Source: Myxococcales bacterium (GTDB taxonomy: Bacteria > Myxococcota_A > Bradymonadia > Bradymonadales > GCA-2716585). From it: a stretch of DNA of 64,000 nt. The number at the start of each line of letters is the position of its first letter. The stretch's first letter is position 1. Of this stretch, positions 1 to 8,256 are shown piece by piece. Location: contig PBBL01000003.1 in the NCBI GenBank assembly GCA_002716585.1, positions 62,001 to 126,000 on the forward strand, given 5' to 3'. A program made the position numbers and the translations under genes. The notes below the pieces were generated by a model. That model was not told the DNA's origin. It saw nothing but the letters and a program-made list of their open reading frames with translations, and ran no database searches.

Positions 1-2
1 AG

Positions 3-821
3 GCGGAGCTGACGGACGCGTGGTACGGCAACGGCCTGGCCTGGCGCCCTTTCATCGAAGCGACCCGGCAATTTTTCGCCACCCTGGAGGCGGACGTCGT
101 CGTGTTTCAGGAGATCTTCTGGCCGGGCGAGTGCCCGGGGATCCCCGCCGAGGCGCAGGCCGGGTTTGTCTGCGAGGGCTGGGGCGAGGGCGACCCGACC
201 GTCGCCGAGCTGCTGCTCGGGGAGGGCTATCAGGTGATGTGCCACCCCGGTAAGCCGGACAAGTGCGCCGCCGTTCGGAGGGGCGCCGGGCGCTTCCGAG
301 GCTGCGACGGTGATCTCTGCCTGGAGGGGATGGAGGGCGCCCCGGTGCCTGGCTGTGGCTCGGGGGCGAGGGTCGCGCGGGCCGTGATCGAGCTGGAGGC
401 GGGCGGAGAGCTGACCCTGGTGAACGTCCACGGCACCTCGGGCCTGAGCGACGACGAGGCCGACTGCCGGGTCCGCCAGGTCGAGCAGGTGTTCGTGGAC
501 ATGGGCGACGGCGAGCCCGCGGTCGGCGAGGGCGCGACGCTGATCATGGGCGACCTGAACACCGACCCGGGGCGCTTCGCGGGGGCGGACCCGAGCGCGG
601 ATCGGTGGCTGGACTTCGTCGGGGAGGGGGCGCGGTTTCACTTCGTGAGCGACGTCGGCGAGGACGCCGCCCCGAGCTACGCGGGGCTGTTCAACATCGA
701 CCACGTCATGGCGGACGAGCTGGAGGGGGCGTGCTGGATCGCGGGGGTGACGTCGGAGCGGCCACCGGTCATGGAGGCGGTGTTCTTCGATCACAAGCCC
801 GTGGTGTGTGTGGTGGAGTGA
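3..821 (+). CDS. Endonuclease/exonuclease/phosphatase (EEP) family protein, 5'-truncated by window edge
   Basis: The frame is open from the first bases of the window, so the true start lies upstream. The visible part has the hallmarks of the EEP metal-dependent phosphodiesterase fold: a VVVFQEI segment carrying the metal-binding Glu, an NVHGTSG strand, a GDLNTDPG motif (Asp and Asn of the active site) and a closing FFDHKPVV segment with the catalytic Asp-His pair. EEP enzymes cleave phosphodiesters or phosphoesters (nucleases, sphingomyelinases, inositol phosphatases). Several Cys residues in the middle (CHPGKPDKC, CDGDLC, PGCGSG) suggest an exported, disulfide-bonded enzyme, but the signal peptide would be outside the window. 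The substrate cannot be told from the sequence. The gene ends at a strong hairpin terminator. Confidence 0.85.
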   Translation, partial: AELTDAWYGNGLAWRPFIEATRQFFATLEADVVVFQEIFWPGECPGIPAEAQAGFVCEGWGEGDPTVAELLLGEGYQVMCHPGKPDKCAAVRRGAGRFRGCDGDLCLEGMEGAPVPGCGSGARVARAVIELEAGGELTLVNVHGTSGLSDDEADCRVRQVEQVFVDMGDGEPAVGEGATLIMGDLNTDPGRFAGADPSADRWLDFVGEGARFHFVSDVGEDAAPSYAGLFNIDHVMADELEGACWIAGVTSERPPVMEAVFFDHKPVVCVVE

Positions 822-848
822 ACCCAGGTGCACCTGGGTGCTGTTTTT
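822..848 (+). terminator. Rho-independent terminator after the EEP gene
   Basis: A perfect 18-bp palindrome (ACCCAGGTGCACCTGGGT, 822-839) begins at the base after the TGA stop. It is followed within four bases by a run of five T (844-848). Hairpin plus T-tract is the classic intrinsic terminator layout. Confidence 0.75.
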
Positions 849-897
849 GATCGGTTTGGATCGAAGATTCTGACCCCTGGGGGCGGCGCGAGGCTTC

Positions 898-906
898 TGC
901 TATAGT
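898..906 (+). promoter_or_regulatory. Extended -10 promoter for the 942 lipoprotein gene
   Basis: TGCTATAGT reads as an extended -10 element (TGn plus TATAGT) 36 bases before the ATG at 942. No convincing -35 is present, which is usual for extended -10 promoters. The same layout (TGCTACTAT) occurs before pgm at 15162. Confidence 0.45.
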
Positions 907-941
907 CGCGGGCCGACGTAACCTCGACGTGTGGAGGAGCG

Positions 942-1289
942 ATGCGAAGCGGAACTGCGTGGTGTGTGCTCGGGATGATGATGGTGGCCATGTTCGCCGC
1001 CTGCGACAAGGAGGGCTCGGGTGAGCCGGTGTGCGGCGTCGTCAAGGTCGCCGAGGGGTGCAAGGCGCAGTGCTCGCGCCTGGCTCCGCAGGAGGGCGGC
1101 CCGACCCAGGTGTGCGTCAAGCAGCTCATCTCGCGGCGCGACGGCGAGAACGCGATCCTCAAGAGCGACATCAAGAAGGTGCGGACGGTGCAGATGCCCA
1201 AGGAGGTCTGCTTTGAGGTCCAGGACGGCGCGCCGAAGGATCCGGCCATGGTGCAGCAGCTGACGGCCGCTTGCGGCGCCGCGGAGTAG
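942..1289 (+). CDS. Small Cys-containing lipoprotein of unknown function
   Basis: This 115-residue protein starts at ATG 942 behind a good ribosome site (GTGGAGGAGCG). The N-terminus is a lipoprotein signal peptide: Arg at position 3, a hydrophobic stretch and a lipobox ending MFAAC. Lipidation at that Cys would anchor the mature protein to a membrane. The mature part contains about six further Cys (CGVV, GCKAQC, VCVK, VCFE, ACGA), so disulfides in the periplasm or at the surface are likely. I do not recognise the family. The next gene, a threonine/serine dehydratase, starts only four bases after this stop, so the two are probably co-transcribed, although no functional link is evident. Confidence 0.7.
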   Translation: MRSGTAWCVLGMMMVAMFAACDKEGSGEPVCGVVKVAEGCKAQCSRLAPQEGGPTQVCVKQLISRRDGENAILKSDIKKVRTVQMPKEVCFEVQDGAPKDPAMVQQLTAACGAAE

Positions 1290-1293
1290 GGCG

Positions 1294-2265
1294 ATGTTGG
1301 TCCCCTTTCAGGCGCTGCTCGACGCCCAGCACCGGCTGGAGCCCCACCTGACGCCGACCCCGGTCAAGCGCTCCGCGTGGCTCAGCGCGCGAACCGGCGC
1401 GGAGGTCTGGCTCAAGCTGGAGGTGTTTCAGCCGACCGGCTCGTTCAAGGTGCGCGGGGCGCTCAACCGGGTGCTGGCGATGCCCCCGGCGCTGCGCGCG
1501 AAGGGGGTCGTCACCGCCTCGGGTGGCAACCACGGGCTGGGCGTGGCGACGGCGGCGAAGCTCGCGGGCGCCTCGGCGCTCGTGGTGTTGCCCGAGAACT
1601 CGCCGCAGCTCCGTCGCGACGCGATCGCGGCGCTCGGCGCCGAGGTCCGCGTCCACGGCCCGGTGTGGAACGAGGCCAACGCGCTGGCCCTCCAGCTCGC
1701 GGAGGAGCGCGGCGCCACCTACATCTCCCCGTTCGATCACGTCATGATCATGGCCGGGCAGGGGACGATCGGGGTGGAGCTGATCGATCAGCTCCCGGAG
1801 GTGGACGTGGTCGTCGCGTCGGTGGGCGGAGGCGGCTTGATCGGCGGGATCGCCTCGGCGATGCGGCACCTCAAGCCCCAGGTGCGGGTCATCGGCGTGG
1901 AGACCGAGGGGGCGGCCTGCATGACCCGCGCGGTGGAGGCGGGCCGCGTGGTGGAGCTGGAGCGGTTCGACTCCATCGCCGACAGCCTCGGGACCCGGAA
2001 GACCGCCGAGCGCCCGCTCGCGATCGTGCAGGAGGCGGTGGAGCAGATGGTGACCGTGTCCGATCGGAGCGCCACTGAGGCGCTGCTCGGGCTGCTCGAC
2101 CACGACAAGCTGCTGGTCGAGCCCGCGGCGTCGATCACCGCCTCAGCGCTCCTGGAGGGGCTTGTGCCCGAGCTTCAGGGCAAGACCGTGGCGCTGGTGA
2201 TGTGTGGGGGCAACATCACGCTGGAGCATGCGCTGGGGTGGCGAGCGCGCTTCGGGCTGGGATAG
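1294..2265 (+). CDS. Threonine/serine dehydratase family PLP enzyme (IlvA/TdcB/serine racemase-like)
   Basis: This 323-residue fold-type II PLP enzyme is expected to deaminate threonine or serine to a 2-oxoacid, or to racemise serine. The PLP Lys is K52 in TGSFKVRGA, followed by the substrate and phosphate loops SGGNHGLG (about 73-80) and SVGGGGLIGG (about 176-185). The C-terminal strand VALVMCGGNITL matches the end of the family. There is no C-terminal ACT-like regulatory domain, and the length fits catabolic (TdcB) or racemase-type members rather than biosynthetic IlvA (about 500 residues). ATG 1294 follows the preceding stop by four bases. The specific reaction cannot be assigned from sequence alone. 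Confidence 0.88.
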   Translation: MLVPFQALLDAQHRLEPHLTPTPVKRSAWLSARTGAEVWLKLEVFQPTGSFKVRGALNRVLAMPPALRAKGVVTASGGNHGLGVATAAKLAGASALVVLPENSPQLRRDAIAALGAEVRVHGPVWNEANALALQLAEERGATYISPFDHVMIMAGQGTIGVELIDQLPEVDVVVASVGGGGLIGGIASAMRHLKPQVRVIGVETEGAACMTRAVEAGRVVELERFDSIADSLGTRKTAERPLAIVQEAVEQMVTVSDRSATEALLGLLDHDKLLVEPAASITASALLEGLVPELQGKTVALVMCGGNITLEHALGWRARFGLG

Positions 2266-2272
2266 GCGGTGC

Positions 2273-2911
2273 TCAGTTCCACCCCGGCCAGACCGGCTCC
2301 TCGAAGTTGATGAGCGGCCACTCCAGCTCGGGGGGCTTCGCCGCGCCGAGGAGCGGCCCGATGTACTCGCCCGCCTCCCACCACCCGGAGAGGATCTCCA
2401 GGCCCGGGTCGAGCATGGTGCCCAACCCGTGCGGCTCGTCCGCGCGCCACTGCCCGGCGTAGCAGACCCCCTCGGGGGTGGTGTGGACGCCGAACCCCTC
2501 CGCCTGATCGTACTGGAAGATCCCCACGTCCTCGTCGCCGTCGGCCCACCGGTAGGCGCCGACGCCGTGCCGCTTGTTGCGGCGCCACTGGCCCACGTAG
2601 AGGCTCCCGGTCTGGTAGCGGTAGATCCCGAAGCCGTGCCGCTTGTCGTGGCGAAACATGCCCACGTAGGCGTCGCCGTCCGACCACCGGGCGACGCCCC
2701 AGCCGTGCCACCGCCCACCTCGCCAGTGGCCGTCGTACACGGTGCCATCGGCGTAATGGTAGGTCCCTCGGCCTTGGCGGATCCCTCGCCGAAAGTGCCC
2801 TTCGTAGCGGTCTCCGTCCTCCCAGGCCATCACGCCCCAGCCATACTCGCAGTCGCCCTGGAGGCAGTCGCCGCGGGGTCCGAGGTGAGGCGCGCGTCGT
2901 GGTGTGTTCAT
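2273..2911 (-). CDS. MORN-repeat protein
   Basis: This 212-residue cytoplasmic protein is built almost wholly of MORN repeats of about 23 residues. Recognisable units are GDRYEGHFRRGIRQGRGTY, GTVYDGHWRGGRWHGWGV, GDAYVGMFRHDKRHGFGIY, GSLYVGQWRRNKRHGVGAY, DEDVGIFQYDQAEGFGV and VCYAGQWRADEPHGLG, so there are at least six. MORN repeats form elongated beta-hairpin scaffolds and in some proteins bind lipids or partner proteins. The ATG at 2911 overlaps the stop of the upstream histidine phosphatase by four bases (ATGA), so the two are translationally coupled. An in-frame upstream extension exists but would read through the phosphatase gene, and I reject it. A role as scaffold or partner of the phosphatase is inference. 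Confidence 0.85.
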   Translation of the reverse strand: MNTPRRAPHLGPRGDCLQGDCEYGWGVMAWEDGDRYEGHFRRGIRQGRGTYHYADGTVYDGHWRGGRWHGWGVARWSDGDAYVGMFRHDKRHGFGIYRYQTGSLYVGQWRRNKRHGVGAYRWADGDEDVGIFQYDQAEGFGVHTTPEGVCYAGQWRADEPHGLGTMLDPGLEILSGWWEAGEYIGPLLGAAKPPELEWPLINFEEPVWPGWN

Positions 2912-3519
2912 GAGGTCACCATGGGGTAGGGCAGGTGGCCCGTGTCGTTGTAGGAGACCAGCCGCATGCGCCCCTCCGAGTTCACCATCACGGTCGAGAT
3001 CCCGCAGTGGTGGCTGCGCATCCGGGTCCAGGCGTCGAGGTTGACTTGAAGGACGCGCGCCACGAAGTAGCGGATCAGGTTCCCATGGCAGACGAGCACC
3101 TCCTCGGCGTCCTGCTCGCCCTGCGGCGGGGCGAAGTAGCGGGCGAAGGCGGCCTCGGCGCGCCCCCTCCCAAGCCGCAGGTCCTCCTCCTCGATGTCGC
3201 CGAGCCGATGTTGGAACCCCTCGGGGAGGTGCGGGATGCACTCCCACAGCGCCTCGGTCGTGTGGAGCGCCACCCTGTCGAGCGGCTCCAGCAGCAGCTC
3301 GGCGGTCTGGAGCGCGCGCGGCAGCGTGCTGCTGTGCAGGGCGGTGAGGTTGAGGTCCACCAGGCGCTTCGCCGTCCGCCTGGCCTGATCCCGACCCAGC
3401 TCGGTGAGGCCGCCGTCCAGTTGGAGGTTGGACGCGTCTACCCGCAGGCGCAGGCCGGGTGGGAGCTTGCGTCGGGTGTAGTTGCCGTGGCGAATCAGAT
3501 GCAGCGTGCGTATGGACAT
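2908..3519 (-). CDS. Histidine phosphatase (phosphoglycerate mutase-like superfamily)
   Basis: This 203-residue protein has the RHG signature at the N-terminus (LHLIRHGNYTRR), where the His becomes phosphorylated. TELGRDQA and a SSTLPRALQTAE segment supply the Arg and Glu of the phosphate pocket, and VCHGNLIRYF supplies the second catalytic His. It lacks the insertion of true cofactor-dependent phosphoglycerate mutases and is closer to SixA/PGAM5-like or CobC-like phosphatases; the substrate (phosphoprotein or small molecule) is unknown. The start at 3519 has a GGGGGAGA ribosome site. The downstream MORN gene overlaps it by four bases. Two inverted repeats lie just upstream. Confidence 0.85.
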   Translation of the reverse strand: MSIRTLHLIRHGNYTRRKLPPGLRLRVDASNLQLDGGLTELGRDQARRTAKRLVDLNLTALHSSTLPRALQTAELLLEPLDRVALHTTEALWECIPHLPEGFQHRLGDIEEEDLRLGRGRAEAAFARYFAPPQGEQDAEEVLVCHGNLIRYFVARVLQVNLDAWTRMRSHHCGISTVMVNSEGRMRLVSYNDTGHLPYPMVTS

Positions 3520-3537
3520 CCTGTCTCCCCCTTCCTG

Positions 3538-3587
3538 AGGGCACCGGGCTATGGTGCCCTATTCAACGGACTTTGAAAAGCAAAGTC
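3538..3587. promoter_or_regulatory. Two inverted repeats in the divergent phosphatase/hydrolase intergenic region
   Basis: AGGGCACC at 3538-3545 pairs with GGTGCCCT at 3553-3560 (8-bp perfect arms, 7-base loop). Immediately beside it, GACTTTG at 3569-3575 pairs with CAAAGTC at 3581-3587 (7-bp arms, 5-base loop). They lie 19-68 bases upstream of the phosphatase start and could be operators or leader hairpins. Confidence 0.45.
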
Positions 3588-3724
3588 GCGTCGACCCTGG
3601 CACGAACGCCTTCGCCGGAATGTCCACCGCGCGTCAGAGGTTCAAGCCGCGCCTGTCCACAGGCGCTCCGCGGCGGCCCCGCTCGCCGGGCCGCTGAGCG
3701 CCGACACCATCCATTGAGAGGTCC

Positions 3725-4765
3725 ATGAGATACGCCATTGTTGCCCTCCTCGCGCTCGCCACAGCCTGCACTGGGGCCAGCCCCAGGCCCGACGCGCTCA
3801 CCGACACACCCACCGTCACCCCTCAACCCCGAGAGTTCGACCCTCGCCTCACCGAGTACGCCTACCCATACGAGGTGAAGTTCTTCACGCTCGAGGCGCA
3901 GCGCGCCACATACGAGCTGGCCTACATGGACGTCAAGCCCACGGGGACCCCGAACGGTGAGACGGTGCTGCTGCTGCACGGCAAGAACTTCTCCGGGGCC
4001 TACTGGGCGAACACGATCCGGCCGCTGGTGGAGCGCGGCTACCGCGTGATCGCGCCTGACCAGCTCGGCTTCGGGAAGTCGTCGAAGCCGGGCGACTTCC
4101 AGTACACCTTCCACGCGCTCGCGACCCACACGTCGCGGCTCCTCAAGGAGCTTGGGGTCGAGCGGGCGACCGTGGTCGGGCACTCGATGGGCGGTATGGT
4201 GGCGACGCGCTTCGCGTTGATGTTCCCCGACGCGACCACCCGCCTCGTGCTGGTGAACCCCATTGGCCTTGAGGACTGGAAGGCGAAGGGCGTGCCCTAC
4301 CTGGCGGTTGAGCGGTGGTACGCCAACGAACTCAAGAAGACGCCCGACAAGGTCAAGGCCTACATGACCGAGAGCTACTTCGACGGGCAGTGGAAGCCCG
4401 AGTACGAGCCCCTCGTCGAGCTGCAAGCCGGGTGGACCGAGGACGCGGAGTACAACAAGGTCGCGTGGGTCTCGGCGCTGACCTACGACATGATCTACAC
4501 CCAGCCGGTGGTCTACGAGTTCGGGCGGGTCAAGGCGCCGACGCTGTTGATCATCGGCGACCGCGATCGGACGGCGCTCGGCAAGGGGCTCGTCTCGGCT
4601 GAGGTGCGGGCGACGCTGGGCCAGTACGGCGCGCTGGGGGAGGAGGCCGCGGCGGCGTTCCCGAACGCCAGCCTCGTCAAGCTGGAGGGCGTGGGGCACA
4701 TCCCCCAGTTTGAGGCGTTTGACGCGTACTTCGCGGCGCTGGACGCCTTCCTGAAGGGGGAGTGA
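3725..4765 (+). CDS. Alpha/beta-hydrolase lipoprotein
   Basis: This 346-residue alpha/beta hydrolase begins with a short lipoprotein signal ([15 protein letters not shown], Cys15), so it is probably anchored in the cell envelope. The oxyanion region is [10 protein letters not shown], and the nucleophile elbow is GHSMGGM with S154. A candidate acid is D279 or D281 in [10 protein letters not shown], and the base is H325 in GVGHIPQFE. The core resembles epoxide hydrolase and haloalkane dehalogenase-type enzymes. The nucleophile is Ser rather than Asp, so an esterase, lipase or C-C hydrolase role is more likely. ATG 3725 follows a GAGAGG site. The next gene is co-directional about 100 bases on. 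Confidence 0.85.
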   Translation: MRYAIVALLALATACTGASPRPDALTDTPTVTPQPREFDPRLTEYAYPYEVKFFTLEAQRATYELAYMDVKPTGTPNGETVLLLHGKNFSGAYWANTIRPLVERGYRVIAPDQLGFGKSSKPGDFQYTFHALATHTSRLLKELGVERATVVGHSMGGMVATRFALMFPDATTRLVLVNPIGLEDWKAKGVPYLAVERWYANELKKTPDKVKAYMTESYFDGQWKPEYEPLVELQAGWTEDAEYNKVAWVSALTYDMIYTQPVVYEFGRVKAPTLLIIGDRDRTALGKGLVSAEVRATLGQYGALGEEAAAAFPNASLVKLEGVGHIPQFEAFDAYFAALDAFLKGE

Positions 4766-4869
4766 CCTCTCGGACGCCTTGCCCCCCGTCATGTCCCTCC
4801 CTATCATCAAGGCCATCGAGTGCATCGACGGCGGACCTTCCATCTTCGCTTCACGGCGGCACCAGCGAC

Positions 4870-7722
4870 ATGCATCCAGCCCCACACGTCACCCCTCACA
4901 TCGTCGCGCTCCTCCTGACAGGGCTCGTCGCCTGCGCCCCAGGCGATGAGTCCTCGCCCTCGCTCCCGTGTGAGCCGTTTGGGGAGGAGGGGTGTTGGCC
5001 CGGGGCGACCGAGGGCGAGGGGGCGTTTGAGCTGCCGACGCCGCTCCCGCCCGCAGCCCCGGCGGCGGCTGCCCAGCCCGAGCGGCCTCGCCTGAGCGAC
5101 TGGAGCTGCCCCGCGGGGTGGGCGCCGCGCGACGTGCCGCTGGACGGCGCCGAGGCCCTCCAGGTGTGCGACGCGGCGCCGCCTGAGTCGTGCCCGCCCC
5201 GAACCCGCTGGGATGCGGCGTCCGGGGCCTGCGTCGCGGTGGGGTCGCCGTGCCCTGACGGCGCGCTGTGGCCGGACGACGCGACGTTGCGGGCGCGGGC
5301 CGGAGCCGGGTTCGAGCAGGCCCGGATCGTGTACGTGAGCCCGGGCGGGCGAGGGGACGGGAGCGACCGCTCCTCCTCGGTGGGGAGCGTGACGCGCGCG
5401 GTGGCGCAGGCTGGCCCGGGCGACCTCATCGCGCTCGGGGTGGGGCGGTATGAGGAGACCCTGGTGGTGGAGGAGGCGGTGGCGCTGGTGGGCGCCTGCG
5501 CCGCGCAGACCGTCGTGAGCAGCCCGGCGGACGCCGCGGAGCGGGCGACCCTGTACGCCAGCCGCTCCCCTGGGCTCGTGGCGCGTGACGTGACGATCGC
5601 CGGGCCGCGCGTCGGGATCTGGCTGGTGAACCCGAGGGGGCCGGTGACGCTCCAGGGGGTCGCGGTCGAGGGGGCGGTCGGCAACGGCGTTCACGTGGAG
5701 CGCAACGGGGCCGTCGTGCGCCTGGATGACCTGGCGATCCACCGCGTCGCGCCCGGCGCGGTGGAGGGGCCGTCGATGCGCCTGACCTCGCCCGCGGGCG
5801 GGATCGAGGTGTCCCGCGCGTGGATGGAGAGGGGCGCCGGGGTCGGGCTCGCGGTGTCCGGCGCGGGCGAGGTGTCGCTGCGCGATGTGGGCGTGGAGGG
5901 CGTCCTCCCGAACGCGCGGGAGCGTGATGGGGTGGGGCTCCGGCTGCTGGGCGGCGCTCAGGTGGAGCTGCGGCGCGTCGTGGTGTCGCGAAGCCGGTTC
6001 GCCGGGATCCTGGCGGACGCGGTGGGCCTGGACGCCGAGGACCTCACGGTTCGAGACACCCTCCCCGAGCTGTCCTCGGGGGACCTCGGCACCGGGTTGA
6101 CCATTCAGCGCGGGAGCGTGGCGACGTTGCGGCAGCTGGTGTCGTTGAACAACCATGACCTCGGCGTGGACATCCTCAACGCGGAGGTGGAGCTGTCCGA
6201 CTGCCTCGTCGAGGGGACGCAGGCCGTTGAACACGAGGTTGGCCCGGTGAACGGCGGGATCCGCGTCGCCTGGAGCGGACGCGTGGACGCGTCGCGCTGT
6301 GTGGTGACGGGCAACCGCGATCTGGGGATCGCGGTTCAGGACGAGGGGTCGGTCGCGCGCCTGGAGGACACGATGGTGCTCGACACGCGTCCCGACCCCG
6401 AGCTGGGGAACGGTCGAGGGGTGGTGTTCACCCAGCAGGCGCGCGGGGAGCTGCGGCGCGTCGTCGTGGCTCGCAACCACGACGTCGGGCTGTTTGTGCG
6501 CCTTGGAGCCGTGGTCGAGGCTTCGGATCTCACCGTGGCCGACACGCAGCCGAGCGCGGACCTCGACGGAACCGGCTCCGGGTTCGGGATCCTGGTTCAG
6601 GAGGAGGGCCGCTTGACGCTTGAGCGCGGGCGCTCCGCCAACAACGCCACCGCGGGGGTCATCTGCCTGGAGGAGGGATCGGCCAGCTTGACCGACCTGA
6701 CCGTGTTGGGCACGCGCCACGTCGAAGGCGCGTTGCCGCTCGCGACGGGCCTCGCGCTGCAAGGCGCCGAGGTGACGGCGACGCGCCTGGAGGTGGGCGG
6801 CAACGCCGGGGCGGAGATCTGGGTGGGTCGGGGCGCGATCCTCTCGGCGGACGACGTGACCGCGCTCCCCATCACGGGCGAGTCGTACGACGTCGTGGCG
6901 TTCGCGATCCACGGCGGTGAGGCGGAGCTGCGCCGGGTTCGGGTGGGCGAGGGTCACGAGACGGGCCTCCAGATCGGGCGGTTTGATGAGCATCTGGGGG
7001 TGGCGAGGATCGAAGACCTCGACATTGCCGGGGCGCTGGTGGGCGTGATCGGCGGCGAGCAGAGCCGCCTGGAGGTGGCGCGGGCGTCGGTGCGGGGCAG
7101 CTTGATCAGCGGTGTGCTCGTCCTGGACGGCGCGGAGGCGCTCCTCTCCGAGCTGGTCGTCGCCGACGGCCTCCCCATCCCCGCGACGTTCGAGCGCGAG
7201 ACGACCGGCCGCTACGGTCGCGGCGTGGAGGCGTACTCCGGGGCGAGCGTGGACATCCGGCGCGGCCTCCTGGCCTCCAACCATGAGTTTGGCCTCGTTG
7301 CCGGGCATCCAGGGACCCGGGTGACGCTGCGCGAGGTCGCGATCCGCGACACCTTCGCGTCGAGCTGCGCGCCGAGCTGCGGTTACGGCGAGGGGATCTT
7401 CTACGGCTCGGGTGTGTCGGTGTTTGAGGGGGCGGTGGTGGATCTGGAGCGCTTTGAGGTGACCGGCAGCGCGTTGAGCGGGCTCCACCTCGTCCTGGCC
7501 GACGTCAAGGCGATCCGCGACGGGCGCGTGCACCGCAACACCATCGGGATCAACTACCTCGGGGAGCAGGAGCTGGACGCCGTCTTCTCCGACGTGCTCG
7601 TCTACGACAACGAGCTGGACGTCGACGTCGCTGAGCAGATCCTGCCGTCCGCGGAGGAGGCGCTGGAGCGCGCCCGCGAGCAGATCCGGGAGGGCTCGGA
7701 GCAGAGCCCGGGTGAGCGGTGA
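4870..7722 (+). CDS. Large right-handed parallel beta-helix lipoprotein
   Basis: I chose ATG 4870 because it starts a lipoprotein signal with lipobox GLVACAP; the longer reading frame from 4762 adds residues with no signal character. The 950-residue product has a Cys-containing N-terminal region of about 150 residues (GEEGCW, DWSCPAG, VCDAAPPESCPP), then a DUF1565-like entry motif (YVSPGGRGDG ... GDLIALGVGRYEE). About 700 residues of irregular 20-25-residue turns follow, such as VELRRVVVSRSRFAGI, ARLEDTMVLDTRP and LRRVVVARNHDVGL. These are typical of right-handed beta-helices (pectate-lyase/NosD fold). Such proteins bind or cleave polysaccharides or act as adhesins. No obvious catalytic site is visible, so a binding or surface role is as likely as an enzyme. 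Confidence 0.8.
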   Translation: MHPAPHVTPHIVALLLTGLVACAPGDESSPSLPCEPFGEEGCWPGATEGEGAFELPTPLPPAAPAAAAQPERPRLSDWSCPAGWAPRDVPLDGAEALQVCDAAPPESCPPRTRWDAASGACVAVGSPCPDGALWPDDATLRARAGAGFEQARIVYVSPGGRGDGSDRSSSVGSVTRAVAQAGPGDLIALGVGRYEETLVVEEAVALVGACAAQTVVSSPADAAERATLYASRSPGLVARDVTIAGPRVGIWLVNPRGPVTLQGVAVEGAVGNGVHVERNGAVVRLDDLAIHRVAPGAVEGPSMRLTSPAGGIEVSRAWMERGAGVGLAVSGAGEVSLRDVGVEGVLPNARERDGVGLRLLGGAQVELRRVVVSRSRFAGILADAVGLDAEDLTVRDTLPELSSGDLGTGLTIQRGSVATLRQLVSLNNHDLGVDILNAEVELSDCLVEGTQAVEHEVGPVNGGIRVAWSGRVDASRCVVTGNRDLGIAVQDEGSVARLEDTMVLDTRPDPELGNGRGVVFTQQARGELRRVVVARNHDVGLFVRLGAVVEASDLTVADTQPSADLDGTGSGFGILVQEEGRLTLERGRSANNATAGVICLEEGSASLTDLTVLGTRHVEGALPLATGLALQGAEVTATRLEVGGNAGAEIWVGRGAILSADDVTALPITGESYDVVAFAIHGGEAELRRVRVGEGHETGLQIGRFDEHLGVARIEDLDIAGALVGVIGGEQSRLEVARASVRGSLISGVLVLDGAEALLSELVVADGLPIPATFERETTGRYGRGVEAYSGASVDIRRGLLASNHEFGLVAGHPGTRVTLREVAIRDTFASSCAPSCGYGEGIFYGSGVSVFEGAVVDLERFEVTGSALSGLHLVLADVKAIRDGRVHRNTIGINYLGEQELDAVFSDVLVYDNELDVDVAEQILPSAEEALERAREQIREGSEQSPGER

Positions 7723-7829
7723 CGCCGAGTTTCTTCATCTTCCACGCAACATCGCGCCCCGCCGGGCGATAACCCAGCGTGAGGGGGTTCGGTGGTCGGG
7801 CCTCTGGAACCCACACCAGGAGCGGTACG

Positions 7830-8255
7830 ATGAAGAACACACACGACAAGCGCCTCGCGACCCGTCAGGCGGAGCCTCTCAGCACCCCCCGGGCGACCGT
7901 GCAGCGCCGCGCGCTCGCGTCGTCTCGGGCTCGGGCGGCGAGGGCCTGGTTTGGCGCGGGGGCGGTGCAGCGGTCTTCGAGCGAGGAGGAGAGGCGCCGC
8001 AAGCGGCGGTCGCGGCTGCGGCGAGCGAGCGTGGGGGAGGCGCTCGAGGCGGGCCTGGTGCTCGGCGGAGAGACCGACACGCTCGCTGGGCCGGGGCGGC
8101 TCGCGGGCGGGGCGTTCTCGAACTCCGGCGGCGCCGTGACCGTGGACGATCTCATCGAGCAGGACTTCCGCGACCACCTCGCCGGGCGAGGCGAGGCGTC
8201 GATCACGGAGCTGATCGAGGAGGACTTCCGTCGGCACCTCGCCGCGGGCGAGTAG
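7830..8255 (+). CDS. Small basic protein with two C-terminal LIEEDF motifs, unknown function
   Basis: ATG 7830 follows an AGGAG site with normal spacing. The 141-residue product is Arg/Ala-rich and basic in its first half (EEERRRKRRSRLRRAS) and has no signal peptide or membrane segment. Its last 40 residues hold two near copies of one acidic amphipathic motif: VDDLIEQDFRDHLAGRGE and ITELIEEDFRRHLAAGE. I do not recognise the family. A repeated short helix at the extreme C-terminus suggests docking to a partner. The gene stops two bases from the convergent lipoprotein gene. The alternative minus-strand frame here has no start context or coding logic. Confidence 0.6.
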   Translation: MKNTHDKRLATRQAEPLSTPRATVQRRALASSRARAARAWFGAGAVQRSSSEEERRRKRRSRLRRASVGEALEAGLVLGGETDTLAGPGRLAGGAFSNSGGAVTVDDLIEQDFRDHLAGRGEASITELIEEDFRRHLAAGE

Positions 8256-8256
8256 C

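Noticed and set aside
4807-7533. Minus-strand open frame of about 900 codons
   Set aside because: It is antisense to the beta-helix lipoprotein, whose signal peptide, lipobox and repeats are clear. The antisense product is His/Arg/Pro-rich.
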